Counted from the stretch's first letter, positions 22,516-34,763 are shown. The stretch is 64,000 nucleotides of DNA from Amblyomma americanum (GCF_052857255.1 NC_135498.1:166031255-166095254); one strand, 5' to 3'. Notes: generated by a model from the letters alone, not told the origin. Numbers and translations are program-made.

Positions 22516-24535
22516 GGTTTTTAAGAACTTTCATGACCATAGAATTTCCATTCTTTTAATAAGCAACCTTGGCATGTATGCATGCTCGCACTGATTGCTG
22601 TAACTTTACTCCTTCAATATTGTTAGGGAAGACATCTTAAAGTGAGATATAAAAACCCTTGCATCCTAGTCAATCAACACTTCTAGCTCAAATTCTGGTC
22701 CGCCAAATGAAGTGAAGCCAAGCAGCATCATGAAGCTAGCGGGATGCCATCCTCATTTTGCCACTGGCAGATGCCTGATCCTATAAACGTCTGCCGCCAA
22801 CTGATTTTGATAAGTCCATTGTACAAAATACAGAAACAATGGCCCAGCGACAACAATAACAAAACATGGTAATAAGCTTCTGGCTTGCAGGAAATAAAAC
22901 AGCGCGTTCAGTGCCAGCGCCTCCGTTGGCTAGTTCAAGTGAGTTCCCACAGGCTGTTCCCGAATTTTAATCCATGCATTTGTAACCACAATGATGACCT
23001 CTGCTCAACCGAGAGACGTCGCCACCGCAGGTCATGTAGGAGCCTGACAACCTTTCATCAGTAGCAGTGCTTTTTATTATTGGACGTTTATTTTGCACGT
23101 AGGAAAAAAGAAACAATCAGCAGGATTTCTGCTACACTGAGAAGTGACACCTCCAGCTGCCCTGCCTTGACAACGCACGGCGCCATGCAGTGAATACTTA
23201 TGCTTAAATATATTAATTCACAACTTTTATTTAACGGGCAATCACGTTCAGACAATCATGTTTCTTGAGCAAAATGTTTCACAAAATACGGTGATGACAT
23301 ACGCCAAAGATAAAACGTTGGTTGGCTTGACACAAACCCGCTGCGAGAGATCGCAATATGGTCACGTTACGTTATGACGTCGCCCCATAAACAATTCTCA
23401 CCTGCAGAGGTTCCTCTTTCCTTCATGAAAGTGCGATCCGCTGTCGTCCTGATATCTTTAGATAAATCTAGATAAATATCAACAATAATTGCCGTAAATC
23501 ACGCAGAACATCCCGGCTATAAAGAACCTACAAGGCACCCCTGCGGGAGAGTCTGCTGCTTAGCACGCAGTGCATTTTACAGTCGATCCTATCCCATAAA
23601 ATTCCATCCGGCACAATGAAATTTTCTTCAGTAAGAGGGAGAAGCAAATCATGCTTTCGGAGTGGGCACAGCACAAAACATATATCAGAGGTATCATGTG
23701 CACTCCTTAAATATTCCGCTTTATGGCGACAAACTGAGTCCTGTCGTAAAATCATCCAAGAGTCCGTCCTGCACCATATCAGTATATGTTTTATCATAGC
23801 TTCACCTAACAAACACATCACTTAGAAGAACGACAGCAGTGCTATAAAGACCACACTTATTATATTTCAACTAAGTGGCGGCTGAACCCAGCAGCATGGC
23901 AAACAGTGTACCAAGCAAATTATGCATCAAAGGTTTTCAACTCTGCTCTTCAACGTAGAATACTGGCCGCTTATGAATGCGTGCAAATCGTTTGTACGTA
24001 AAGAATTAAAGGTTGAAGGGAAAGATTTTTAGGGCACCGAAAGGGTTGCTACATATTTCAGATGTGATGAAAGCAGCGATCGCCCATGGGAATGAAAACA
24101 GGTTGAAAACGTCCTCAGGTACCGCAGCATAACAGCCATATATTCTTCACAAATGGCGCAAGAACATGCAAGAAAGGTTATCAAGAAATGATAAAGTTTC
24201 GCGCTGCTTACCAATGTCAGTTTACATGATTTATTGATTGGAGTGTAGTGTAACGAAGGTTATTGTCTAGTTAACACTTTGGTGCCCTTTGGTAATCTGA
24301 GGGAATTTTCTTGCTAAACGAGGTGTGGCATTGAACCGCGCGGCTGAATAAGAGAAAATACTAATCAAGAACCATCCTGAAAATTCGAAAGAGGTTGTAC
24401 AGCAGCAGTGTTAAATAGTCGAGGAACAAGGAGCTTACAACATGAAAGGAAGCGTAAGCAATTCTGAGCACCACTACGTGCCTTAAGTAGCTAGTGCGGG
24501 ACCAGCTGTCGAGGAGGAAAATAGGAGGATAAGAA
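22516..24535. other. No recognised gene; one promoter-like site
   Basis: TATAAAAA at 22648-22655 is followed about 25 bases later by TCAACA and then ATGAAGCTAGCGGG at 22728, but the frame closes after 18 codons. No other gene, repeat or coding signal was recognised. Confidence 0.35.
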
Positions 24536-24539
24536 TTGG

Positions 24540-24672
24540 GTTGGTGAGCAGGTTAAAGTTTCAGACAACAGCCACTGATATCCATAAAAAAAAGACAAGC
24601 GTTGGACATTACCATCTAGCTAGCACTCGCCTATGGCGCTTTAACTTGAAACTTAACGTGCTGCTCAAAACT
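24540..24672. repeat. Small inverted-repeat (hairpin) element
   Basis: Arms GTTGGTGAGCAGGTTAAAGT (from 24540) and, on the minus strand, GTTTTGAGCAGCACGTTAAG (from 24672) are imperfect inverted copies over about 33 bases, with a ~65-base centre. It could form a cruciform in DNA or a hairpin RNA. It is perhaps a small MITE; ends were not defined. Confidence 0.45.
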
Positions 24673-25414
24673 AGAATAATTTGGAAATCAAGCTACGTCG
24701 GAGAAAGGTTGGTAACGTAACAGGGCTTACAGTATAATTTTGGGTTAATAACAACCCAGGAAAACAAACAAGAAATGTTGCGCTGAAGTTTGACATGTAA
24801 AGCGGAGGTGACCAATTGTCTTTCGAGGTAACAGAATGGGTTATAAAGGGAGGTGAGAATGCAGCGCGGGAGGCAATGAATAATGCGGCGCGAAGGGTTT
24901 CGGGAAATATTCTTAGATAGGGGGCATTCCTGGCTTGCAAACTAGATAGCTGATATAAGATGAATGTGAGAGAATATCTTGCCATTGCAGAGAAAATAGA
25001 ATGCCATTTAGTGCCGACAGCGAAAGAGTTTAGAGTTTTTTCAGGGTCTTCACCCTCCCTGAGCGACGAAATGAATTATAGCTACACGGTATACTTCCCT
25101 GTCTTGCACTACAGCAGGTTGGCTCACTATCAAAGCCAGGCAGGTCGCATGGCCGCCGATATCACACAATATTAAGCAGCCGCTCTCCGTCCCACATGAC
25201 TTTTGTCTTGGTATACACCTCGATCACCATCTCTTGGCCACTAGATGGACAGGAATCACTTTGGTCACAGCGTTCAAAGCGCGCACACAGCGCCACCCAC
25301 AGACTCTATGAAGCCGGCACAAATTATCCTAAGCATCTGCCGCCCCAGAAAGAGAGCACTTCAGCGACAGCCGTTTAACCTAACTTGTGGGCAACATCCG
25401 CAGAAAATACCTTT
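24673..25414. other. Region downstream of the GPCR stop codon
   Basis: If the GPCR gene is real this contains its 3' untranslated region (minus strand). The first clear AATAAA on the minus strand is further off, at about 24228. No other coding signal is convincing. Confidence 0.3.
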
Positions 25415-25854
25415 CTATATCGCACCGTCTATTGTCCTCCGGCACGAAGATGGCCTTTCAGCAGATGCACGGAAGCACCGCGTAACTGAAGCCCTCAGCG
25501 TCTTGAGCCTGCTGCTGAGGTACTCCCTAAGAGCCACGCGGAACATGTGCGAGCTGGCATTGTAGAGCACGAAGTTGATGGCGAAGTTTGTGTAGTACAG
25601 GAGCATGAAGTAGCGTTGGAGGACGTAAGGCAGCGAGCCTGTGGAACCATCAACGCCTCCGATGGAAAGCGCGAACACGTAGATGCGCATAACGTAGCTT
25701 GGAAAGTTTAGAAGCACGAATGCTGTGGACACGACGAGCAGCATTCTGGTGACTCCGATCTGAGTCGAATGCGCCATACCGCCGCCGCTGATGGCAGTTG
25801 GGGCTGTGTGATTTTCGGTGTTTCCCTCAGCTGACTTCCGGCTAGCAGGCGGCC
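25415..25854 (-). CDS. Class A (rhodopsin-like) neuropeptide GPCR, last coding exon
   Basis: Seen: an acceptor CATCATTGCAG ends at 25855 and the exon runs 440 bases to a stop. It encodes a polar loop, then TM6 (VTRMLLVVSTAFVLLNFPSY), a short loop (SIGGVDGSTGS), then TM7 (YFMLLYYTNFAINFVLYNAS), where NFVLY takes the place of NPxxY. The helix 8 start SSHMFRVALREYL and a basic, serine-rich tail follow. The receptor would act in the plasma membrane through G proteins. The TM6/TM7 pattern fits arthropod peptide receptors; I cannot name the ligand. The exon starts with GG in phase 1, matching the exon at 31952-32121. CWxP of TM6 is replaced by LNFP, which occurs in some peptide receptor families. 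Confidence 0.75.
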
Positions 25855-28079
25855 CTGCAATGATGACGAAAACGGTTGGCATCACTTAATACATGGCGGA
25901 AAGGAAATACATTCTAAAGCACCCAAGCAGTTGACGCGGCAATGGTCCCAACGAGTGAAAATATAACACACTGTTCTTTGTCCCGCAAAACAAAAACAGA
26001 ACCGAGGTATTTCATTCAAGTTAATAATTGTCATACTGGCACCTTTTTATTTCATAGCTCACTTATAAGCATAGTCACCGCCACCGCCACTTTGAGAAGG
26101 TGCTAATGTCTGAAAAAGCTCAATAAACAGAAATTTCTGAAAAAAAGACTCTACATGTAGGGCGAAAAAGCGCAAACAGCCTTTGTTCACTGCTCGAAAC
26201 CGCCTTCAGATAAAAAAGAAATGTGATTGCACTAAGCTCCACGATAACGAAGATAAATAGGATACATACCACGTGGTATTTATCGCCGATAGCATTGTAG
26301 GATTTATAATTTCTAAGCACGCATGCGCTCCGTCAAGAAGTCTGTGAACTCCTGCTTATGCGGGCTTATGTTATATTTGTGATACCCCTTCCGATTCTTT
26401 GGAATGTAAGTTCTATTCATCAAAATGCAATGCAGCTCGCAATGAAGCCTGATTACGAGCCTGCAGCCGCGTACCTGATGTCAAATTATGTAAATACAGA
26501 AAAAAAACAAGTCTATTCGACCTCTGTTATTTCACCTGCGTTCCGCCATTTAATTAGGCATTTTTGTTCTGTGCGTTCGCGATCCATGCCACCAGAGTTA
26601 TCTGTGTTATCGCCGAGCTTGTAACCATTTTGCATAACGCAATGAGCGTGCAGGCAAGGCGTACTTTTCTCTCGTTTGTGAGTGCTTAGGGCCGGAGGAG
26701 GTTGTTATTGACCAGGGTGTCCTAGAGGCCATTCGCCTCTGTCCGAAAGCACTGCACCATTAGGCAGGAATTAATAAATTAACGATTACTGATTTTCTAA
26801 GGAAATAAATTTATGCTCGTGTGCGACACTTTGTCATGGCTTGTTTTCCAGTTCACCTGATAATTCACCATTTGGTTAATTCTGGCGTATGTTCTGGTCC
26901 CGTGAAATCTGAAGGAACGTCATTTTGCTGTATTCTTACATACGATGTATTGAAAAAACAAAAAATTAATTGCATTTGAGCAAGACAAACTAGAAGCATT
27001 TGGCAGAAAAAAGAACATCAGACACAAAAATTCCAAAAAAAAGCATAAAAGTCTTTGTCAGACCACCGCAAGTTTTTTATTAATAATGGAAAAGTAATAA
27101 ATGAGCATTGAACATCTGTAAACGGTGCGTATGCGTGAAATGAACCTTTAATTGTGATTTCATGTGCCATGATTGCTTTCTCTGCGATTTATGTTGAACA
27201 AAGGTTCAAGAAAGTTTAGATAAATATTACCTCTTTAATATTATTTGAATAAGGTATCGTATAGCTCAGAAGCTGAAGTTCTGCTGAAGTAATTAAAAAG
27301 GTGTTCGTCATGGCATTAAGGAGGATATTAGTAATGCTTATCTTGTCTCAATTCATTGTTGCCTCTTAGTGATTCCCCCCACGTTGTGTACGACACGCCA
27401 ATGTTTTGACTCCGTTTTTGTCATTAAATGGCATTCTATTATCGCACTATTTCCTGCCCGTAGTTCGCTAAATGTTGGGTAGAGTTTCATTCCTGAGAGA
27501 TGACGCTTAAATTCTTTCAACTACAGAAACAAAAGCAACACGTAAGTGACAAGTAATCAGTCTTCCACGATGTCTAAAAATAGACCTTGTTTATCGCAGA
27601 AACTACATCACCAACCCCACTATCATCATATATCTTGAGATGAAGACTCTCACCAGGGCAAAGCATTCATAATTTGACAACACACTTCTATCATTCTCAA
27701 GTCGTTAAGCCGTACATTATCCCATTTATTACCTGGCAACCCTTCAGGCAGCGCGGTTAGGCTAGCTTTCATAATTTTTCCTCCTGTTAGGCGCCTTCGC
27801 TGTTACAAGCCCCTCCGAACTGGCTAAGAACCGCCTTCGGCGTCAAACTCCGGAGCCCTAGTCATGGCCATGCGCCAGGCAAATGCTGGAAACTGCCCAG
27901 CTATGCACGGCAGCCAAGTGGTGTTCTGGGGAGAGCGCTGTTTCCACTACGAGGTTTTTAAATGCTGTTATATTTAGATTTAATGCCACTGGAACTAACG
28001 ATTGAGATCTCGTCATGGGCCGATCAGGAATTAGAAAAAATGCTTTTGATTAAAAATGATATATATCGACAGTGAGTAA

Positions 28080-28215
28080 TCATGATCTTAACCTTCAGCT
28101 ATGACTCCCTGTGCCTCCTGCCTAGCTCTGCTTCCTCTTGATTTCCATTAAGTTGAGCTAAAGGCCCATTGGTTATCTCTTCTCCGCATTACACGTCCTA
28201 TCAAATTACGTGACC
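28080..28215 (-). mobile_element. Decayed RTE-like LINE tail
   Basis: The minus strand reads GRVMRRRDNQWA and WKSRGSRARQEAQGVIA. The first block matches the AGHVMRRQDxRW block of RTE; the rest is only roughly similar. This is a weak call. Confidence 0.35.
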
Positions 28216-29245
28216 TCTGAGCTTCGGATAGGACAGCGTCCACCCTTATTTCATACACAATTCACTCGCGTTACTTTTGGGAGCTCTTTCATCACTCCGA
28301 AGCCCAGATTGTTGTCAACATTCTGACCTCCAATCTATTTTGTCGGCCTCCAAGCATCCACCCTGCAGTTGAGTACTGGCAGAACACGTTGGTTAGGCAT
28401 TTTTGTAAGGGTGGATATTGTTATGCTGTTTCTCACAACGTAAAATTGCTCGAAAATGCACTCACCCTTTCTCGCTCTGCTGATAATGTCTTTCTCGCCA
28501 CCCAGTCTTCCATCACTATGCGGTCCCAGCAGAACCACTCCTTAATTGCTTAGAGTTCCTCGCCGTCTAGAGTTAACTGTCTTAAATTATCAATACTATT
28601 TACATTCCCGTAGTCTTCACCATATTGGATTTTATACTATCCTTCGTAGTTCCTGGTTTAGTTTTTCGATCATAGGGCTCAAATTAACCTGTGAGGTAAT
28701 TTGCTGAAAATAACACCGTCAGCATGCTAAGAAGGCCAGCGTTTTTGCCATTTACTCATATGTCTCGCTTCCGAGTCCAAGCTTCAGAAAGCATATAGCT
28801 GGAACGCAGAGTTACAGCGAAAAAATCGAGTCTCTGTGTCTGACTCCGTTAGAGATTTTTGTTTCCTTACCTTCTGCTTTTGGGTTCTCTGATGTCCCTG
28901 ATGATGTTTTTGGAGATTTTTTCTTCCTGGAATCTTTACACACGCTTTACTCCACCTGGTCGCGCATCGTGTGCATTACTGCTCGTGTTCTAACTGGCTT
29001 AGATGCCTTTTAGTGTGGTACTAAGTTCACAGAAAGGATTTTTTACTTAAAACCATTGTTCATTTTGACAATACGCTTTTCGAGCTAAAAGTGCGCTTTC
29101 TTAGGAATGGCATTGTAACCGGCATTATGCATTAAAACAAAGCTAAGCCGTGGTTACTAGAAGGATGATTAACCATTATCTATTAGGTACGTTTTAACTA
29201 TAAACTCGGGTTTCGCTTATTTAGCGGCTTCTTTCTCACAGTAAA

Positions 29246-29290
29246 TAATACCCATATCAGTTTTCTGATTTCGAAAAGTGCGATTCTCGT
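29246..29290 (+). repeat. End of a MITE related to 19570-19800
   Basis: CCCATATCAGTTTTCTGATT followed by TCGAAAAGTGCG matches the outer 40 bases of the palindromic element at 19570-19800. The opposite arm was not found nearby. Confidence 0.45.
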
Positions 29291-30049
29291 CGCCGCTCCA
29301 GAGTAAGGAATCTTGGGTACCATCAGTGGACAAACCGAAAACGCGTTGCCGGGCATCCCACATAGCCAAGCTAGCGAGCGCGTGACCTCAGCGGTGCGCG
29401 TGTAACAAATCACACGCCCTAATTCCGGATGTGTGCGATGGGGACGAGGGGTGATCTAGGAATTTTAAAAACAAAAGCCGCGCTAGGAACAGGTCACAGG
29501 AAAGAAACAGACATGAGGAGTGCGGACTTACAACTGTTTATTGATGTAAGGCCGTGAGTGAAGGCGATAAAGGTTCGTGATGAGGGAGCAGGGACGAGAG
29601 GTTGCCTGCATGAGCTGGTTCGGCAATCGGTTTCGGTTTCGCCCGTGTAGAGGTATGTTAGAATCGCAGTTCTGCAAATCTAAAAACAAATGGATATTAC
29701 AGTGCGCTACAAACTTCAAAAGAGAAACGCCTGAATGTAACGGTTGAAAAGCTACCTGTTTGTAATTGGCTGTGAAGCTTACTCATCAATATCTCCTAAC
29801 TGTATTTCGACGCGAAACGCCGCTGGAAACAACGCCGAGATGAAAACGCTCTTTAAAAAAAACCCTTTTTTTTGCTTCCTAATAGTCTTAGTTTAAGCAA
29901 CCTGCATAGTTGTCCGTTTGTGCTTTCCTCGTTCTTGTGCAACTTCACTCACGTTGGGAACGTGACCTACATTCAGATTTCTCCTAAAACTAGCCTGTTC
30001 CTTAGAAAACCAGGAGTCTGATGTTGCTATCATTGCTGACGTTGCTGAC

Positions 30050-30370
30050 GTTGCTAACGACCAGCGATTAGCTTGCCTTCACATTGCATGCCCTGCCTAA
30101 GCCCATTTCTTCTTCTTGATTGCCACCAGAATGTCATTGGCCTGCGTTTGTTCCCTCACTAACTCTTCCCGCTTCCATTCTCTTAACGTTAAACCTATGA
30201 CTTTTCTTCCCTTAGCTCGCTGTGTTGTCCAACCCTTTTCGTTAGCATCTATCTCTGCCCACAGGTGAGCACCGTCAAGATACAGCTGTTGTATACTTCA
30301 CTCTTGAGGGATATGGGTGAGCTGCGATTCATGATCTGAGAGAACCTGCCATATGGGCTCTACCCCATTC
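30050..30370 (-). mobile_element. RTE LINE 3' fragment
   Basis: The minus strand gives QVLSDHESQLTHIPQE, QQLYLDGAHLWAE, then VIGLTLREWKREELVREQTQ, NDILVAIKKKKWA and AGHAM.RQANRW. This is the same C-terminal series as in the other RTE copies, with several stops. Both ends are truncated and the GAT tail is missing. Confidence 0.7.
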
Positions 30371-31652
30371 TTATTCATTTCATCTTCATTATTTCTTGTT
30401 TATTTTCGAACGAAATGTCCATTTTCTGAATGCCCGGATTCCAAGAAGTAATGATAGTTATTCTGGCTGCTGCACTAGTCAGTAAAGAATTCTACTGCTG
30501 TAACTAGATATTGAAGTCACTAAGAGCACTACCGTCCAGTGTGTGTAGCTGTACTTCAAGAGCATGTGTGTATTTCGAGAACACGTGCGCAGTTCCATTT
30601 TGAGTGAGTACTTAATTTAAAAACATGATGAGAAAACAACACCTCCCCACGATATGTCTCCTCTTCTTGCGTTTCGGTGGGGCAGCTTGAACATTGCGAG
30701 ACGGATGTAAACAGACAAATTAGACTTATCGCTGCCTTCTTTGTGTATCTGCGTCAGTGTCTCAAGATTCAAGCCTGACCCATCCAAAAGGATTCGTTCC
30801 AACTGGTCTGGAAACATGCCCTTCTCCTTGTGTCCCGTGTCAGCGCACTGTTTTCTCATAAACACTGCCGTGTTTCCATCGTACTACGCACATCTGGTTC
30901 CTACCGATATATAATTACCTTTTCTTATTGCCTTCATGCTTCCTCAGTGGCTTAGTGCCTGCTCTATTATTTTAGCACGCGTACTGGTGCCGCTTACCGT
31001 ATGGCTTTTGAGTAACGCTCACAAACCTTTAACTTGTACGTTATCTTTGAGGTTCTAGACCTTAAAGCTCTGACCTATTTTTATGGTCTTTGGCTTCCTG
31101 CGAAGGTACGCCAATGTCACACTCAGCTCACATACCTCCGACTGCAACTGTGCACTTCTCGACAATCTCTGTAAGACAGTCGTTCTTCCCCTCAGCATGA
31201 AATTCCAATTCGTACCTGAATGTGCGTTCGCTCTGAAGGTATGGACCGGGCGAACATTTTACTTTACGGCTCATTCATTCATGTCAGTCCACTGAATGCC
31301 TCCTTAGCTCTCTTTTCAAGCATAGTCAAATTTCAGCCTCGCTGTTCCATATCCGCTGTACGTGATCGTGCCGTATCCATCTCCATTCCGCACGACGCCG
31401 ACCCAGGTGCCCATTATAACCTCTATTGAATTCTCAGTTTTCTTATTCATGCTGTTTCATATTTCATGTTATATTTCCCCTCTAAATTCTCGCCTTAACT
31501 TTTTCGTTCTATTTCCGGGCTGACGTTGATCTGAACAGTTTAATACGTTCTTACTTCTTTTATTGTCTATACAGCATTCTCAGAGAAACTTTTGACTGTA
31601 TCGTGCTCTGGACTGTCTTTTTCACCTTTCAGCTTGCTTTTCGTCTGTTCTC

Positions 31653-31861
31653 TTATTTTGACGGTGATCGTCCTCGCCGTTTCGCCCATAAGAACAGGCT
31701 GCTAAAAATCTGCAGGAAATTGTGAACACTCGCGTTAGGAAGCTGCAATGCATTGTGCAGCTCAATATAGCTAAATAGCTGTATGATGCGGTCGAACAGC
31801 TTGCACTTAAGGTCATTATTGTATTTATACACATATTCACTGCTGATTTCTGGAACCGTCA
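31653..31861 (-). other. Exon-like open frame next to the GPCR exon
   Basis: The minus strand has a good acceptor, TATATTGTTTTAG|TGACGG, 90 bases past the GPCR exon end, in phase 1. The frame then runs 69 codons (VPEISSEYVYKYNNDLKC, then LFSYIELHNALQLPNASVHN) to a stop at 31653. It is unlike TM6/TM7 and I do not recognise it. It could be an alternative last exon giving a truncated receptor, an unrelated exon, or chance. Confidence 0.25.
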
Positions 31862-31951
31862 CTAAAACAATATAACGGAAATATGCGCTTTAAAACGCAG
31901 TAAATTGAGCGCATATCGCATGCGATGTTTGCGTGCGCGCACAGTACTTGC

Positions 31952-32121
31952 CTGATGTTTCTCCAAGTGGCCGGCTGCCGTCGCAGCCCATCCTCTGGCG
32001 ACGATATCGTGCGTAGAAGAGGTACACCGACCGGCCGATCATGGCATTCATGGTGGTGATAAGGAAGAAGGGCACGATGAGCGTCAGCACTGTGTCCAGG
32101 ATGTTCATGTAGTACAGGGCG
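31952..32121 (-). CDS. Class A neuropeptide GPCR, exon with TM5
   Basis: Seen: acceptor CTTTTTCAG|CGCCC at 32122/32121 and donor ACATCAG|GCAAGT at 31952/31951, giving a 170-base exon with one base completing a codon at each end (in phase 2, out phase 1). It encodes ALYYMNILDTVLTLIVPFFL and ITTMNAMIGRSVYLFYARYR, a TM5 with its proline, then the start of intracellular loop 3 with basic residues. The last exon (25415-25854) continues in frame with TM6. Exons for the N-terminus and TM1-4 should lie at higher coordinates on the minus strand; I could not find them in this window, so they may be beyond it or too diverged for me to see. The high GC of the exon contrasts with the flanks. Confidence 0.75.
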
Positions 32122-34014
32122 CTGAAAAAGAAACAGAACACAATGGTTCTTGCTCCGAGATGGACACAAATCTCGGTTGTCAACGTCTGCGCGAAACCAC
32201 GATCAGAAATGTTTTTTTTTTGTTCATGTTTGGCTTCACACTACGCGTTCGTAAAGGCAGGACCCGAGAAGAGAGTTGAGTGAGGGATTATGCAAACGTT
32301 ACAAGAACAGGTTACTCTTTCAAGTGCAATATGAGCACCGAACTAAGAACAAAAGGGTACCTATTATATCTGAGCTTTTGTTAACCTCTTTGTCTCTTCA
32401 GAAGACCGCCACACAGCACGGCAGCTGCAACGTGTCAGTCTCTAGAAAGGAATTTGTAGTCACTACAACATTGCTGGAAATGGAGAAAAGGTTGATTCAA
32501 ATGCCCTCGCTGCTCCTAAAGCAGCAGACTCAGCTCTGATGCGCTAGTTATAAACCGGTGCGCCTTACATCCTAGGCAAATTCTCCGTAGAGAGAGCAAA
32601 TAGTGACAGGTTCTGAACACCAGCAAAGCCTCTTATATTACAGTTGCTCCTGAGCCTCTCTTGATCATACCACTCAATTTGAACCCCTAAGTTCCAACAA
32701 CACTGAGGCTGCTCCTCACCGATGGTTATGTAAGGTTCTCGTCGTGTAAAAGCAAGAAGACTAAAGAGGAAGCAGCACAACGCGTGGAACTTCTAGTTTT
32801 ATAGTGCTTAAGGCATTGTCCTCAAGTTCAGAACCATTCTGATTTATCAGGCGCATGGTAAATCTTGTCTAACTTCAAAGTCTACGTGTCCACGTACATA
32901 GTTTAAGGCTTTCACATTCTCGTCAATGTACTGTACCAGCATAAATTTTCTACAGCCGGTATGCATTCGATCTTATCGTGGTCATATATTTTGAATGTTT
33001 CGTCGGTTTGTGATAACCGCATTTTAACTGTTCCGTGGGTTTACACTGCCATCGGACACAGGGACTTCTGAAGTCCGCATTCGTTTATCACTTGCACGTA
33101 GTAAACATACAGGCTTGCTGAGCTATGTGGCAGAAGTGTTGGTACGGCTCCTGGTTCATGCGAATATCATGGCAGCAGCCAGTTCTCTATTCTTATGCAC
33201 ATGCAATCGCATATTTATCCGAGAAGCTGCATATGTAGGGAAGATGCGCTGATACACATTGTTTTCTTGGCTACAGGTGGTGATTATGTGCAAGAACAGC
33301 CAGTGTACTGCCTACATCAAAATCAACATAAACGACGATACCTCTCACGTGCAAAAAATCTTTTTGTGTGGTTAATAATAGGTTCTTTGACAAGTGTGCT
33401 TATGATATCCTTGTTAAAGTTGGCCCACCCTTAACTTTTTTCAAGAACATCTAGGTGGCTTGTCACGAAGAGGGTGTGACACAAGGACGAAGAGATCTTG
33501 GCTGTGAAAAACATCGATACCTTCTGCGAACGCTTCAGGGAACACATTTTCTTATAAGCAGGCCCTCAGAAAAGCAAGAGTTAAGCATTGAAACCATGTT
33601 ACTTTTCAAGTGAACTAAGCCACTGCATTTTGCGATTTGTGCGGTTGGCATCTGCCTTAACGTAGTCGAATAACACTTCAGCATGTTATTCGTATTCAGA
33701 ATTGGGGCCGAACGTTTGCTCATTTGTTCACTGGAGAACTTTCTTGGGAGGGGGGGGGGGGAGAGGTGGCTCTCCCGACTTCAGCTTAAAGCATGCAACA
33801 CAAGAACACTGCTTCAAGTCCCTCGTTGCGATGTTTTTTTTCGATGTTAATGACACCTACTTAGAAGATGCAGCTCGACGTTTTTAAAATCTGCCAAAGG
33901 CCTTCATACAATATTATAGGCACCATCAGCGTCCAATGAACCGCGAAGAGGAAAACGGATAGCGACTACAACCGTGATTCTTTGAAGGACTGTAGACCCC
34001 TCATTCTAGCGCCA
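32122..34014. other. No recognised feature (GPCR intron upstream of the TM5 exon)
   Basis: Both strands were searched for TM1-4-like exons without success. A run of 13 G lies near 33752-33764. A short hairpin (CGAATAAC...GTTATTCG) is at about 33667-33693. Confidence 0.4.
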
Positions 34015-34112
34015 TGTTTTAACGCGAAAGAGTTAAGGCTCCCGTTGTGCTGAAAATCCGGCGGCATCGTCGCCGTCGGTGTTGTGAACGAAAAATCTCC
34101 GGAGAGGCAACC
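34015..34112 (+). repeat. Dispersed repeat, copy 2
   Basis: AACGCGAAAGAGTTAAGGCT, CTGAAAATCCGGCGGCATCG and CGTCGGTGTTGTGAACG correspond block for block to the minus strand of 5480-5585. It is non-coding. Confidence 0.5.
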
Positions 34113-34761
34113 TTAGTTGGCCAGACTAGGAGATGGAACCTTGCCCCGTCATCACAACCTGCCCACCAGATTGTGCGCGAACTTACTACCGTGGGAGGGG
34201 CCAGTTCAATTATTGATTGTTCGTGAACAGCTGCTCAGAACGAAAATCCTTGGTTGCACAATCCCTACCGATGGCAGCAATTGCCGTCACAGGGCCATCG
34301 ATTAACGCTGCACAACTGAGCCTAAAATGGTACGAGAACTTCTGGGCACCTATGAATGTAAAGCCGAGAATGACCAACTCCGCATATATGGACGCCAACC
34401 CGCTAAAGCTACCGCGTCTTCAGACGCCCTTAAGACGGAGCTTAAGTGCCCCCTCCAAGCTTTCTTCTCTCTAATGATGCATAGGACATCATATTATATA
34501 AATCTACACGCGGTATTTGCCTAATATGAGAGGATTGAATTTCTTCTCCCGTGCTGTTTCGGCTTGTGTTCCATTAACCGAACGATGACTGTGAAGTGCC
34601 CAGCCGCCGTAAGACGTCAAAAAACTGCTACATAACCTCTGTTACGTCGTTTGTTATTATTACCGAATATTGCCTCTTCTCATTCCTTCTCTTGATGCGG
34701 GAATTCACTCCAATGCTTAAGCGTTTATTTATTTATTTGTTTATTCATTTATATATACAAG
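34113..34761. other. Unassigned; one Ig-like motif
   Basis: The plus strand at 34340-34370 reads GTYECKAEND, which looks like the end of an immunoglobulin I-set domain. Upstream, TVGGASSIIDCS appears in another frame at about 34184-34220. Stops separate them and there are no clear splice sites, so a gene is not called. Confidence 0.2.
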
Positions 34762-34763
34762 TA

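Larger units (their letters stand above)
25855..31951 (-). other. GPCR intron, GC-AG type, about 6.1 kb
   Basis: The donor is CAG|GCAAGT at 31952/31951 and the acceptor TTGCAG|GG at 25855/25854. Both ends are phase 1, so joining keeps one frame and links TM5-loop to TM6. GC-AG introns are a minor class recognised by the normal spliceosome. The intron holds RTE debris (28080-28215, 30050-30370), a MITE-related end (29246) and otherwise unassigned AT-rich sequence. An exon-like frame lies at 31653-31861. Confidence 0.6.

Noticed and set aside
24671..24985. Minus-strand hydrophobic frame as a receptor exon
   Set aside because: No splice sites in the right places and no conserved helix motifs; it is read-through of unassigned DNA.
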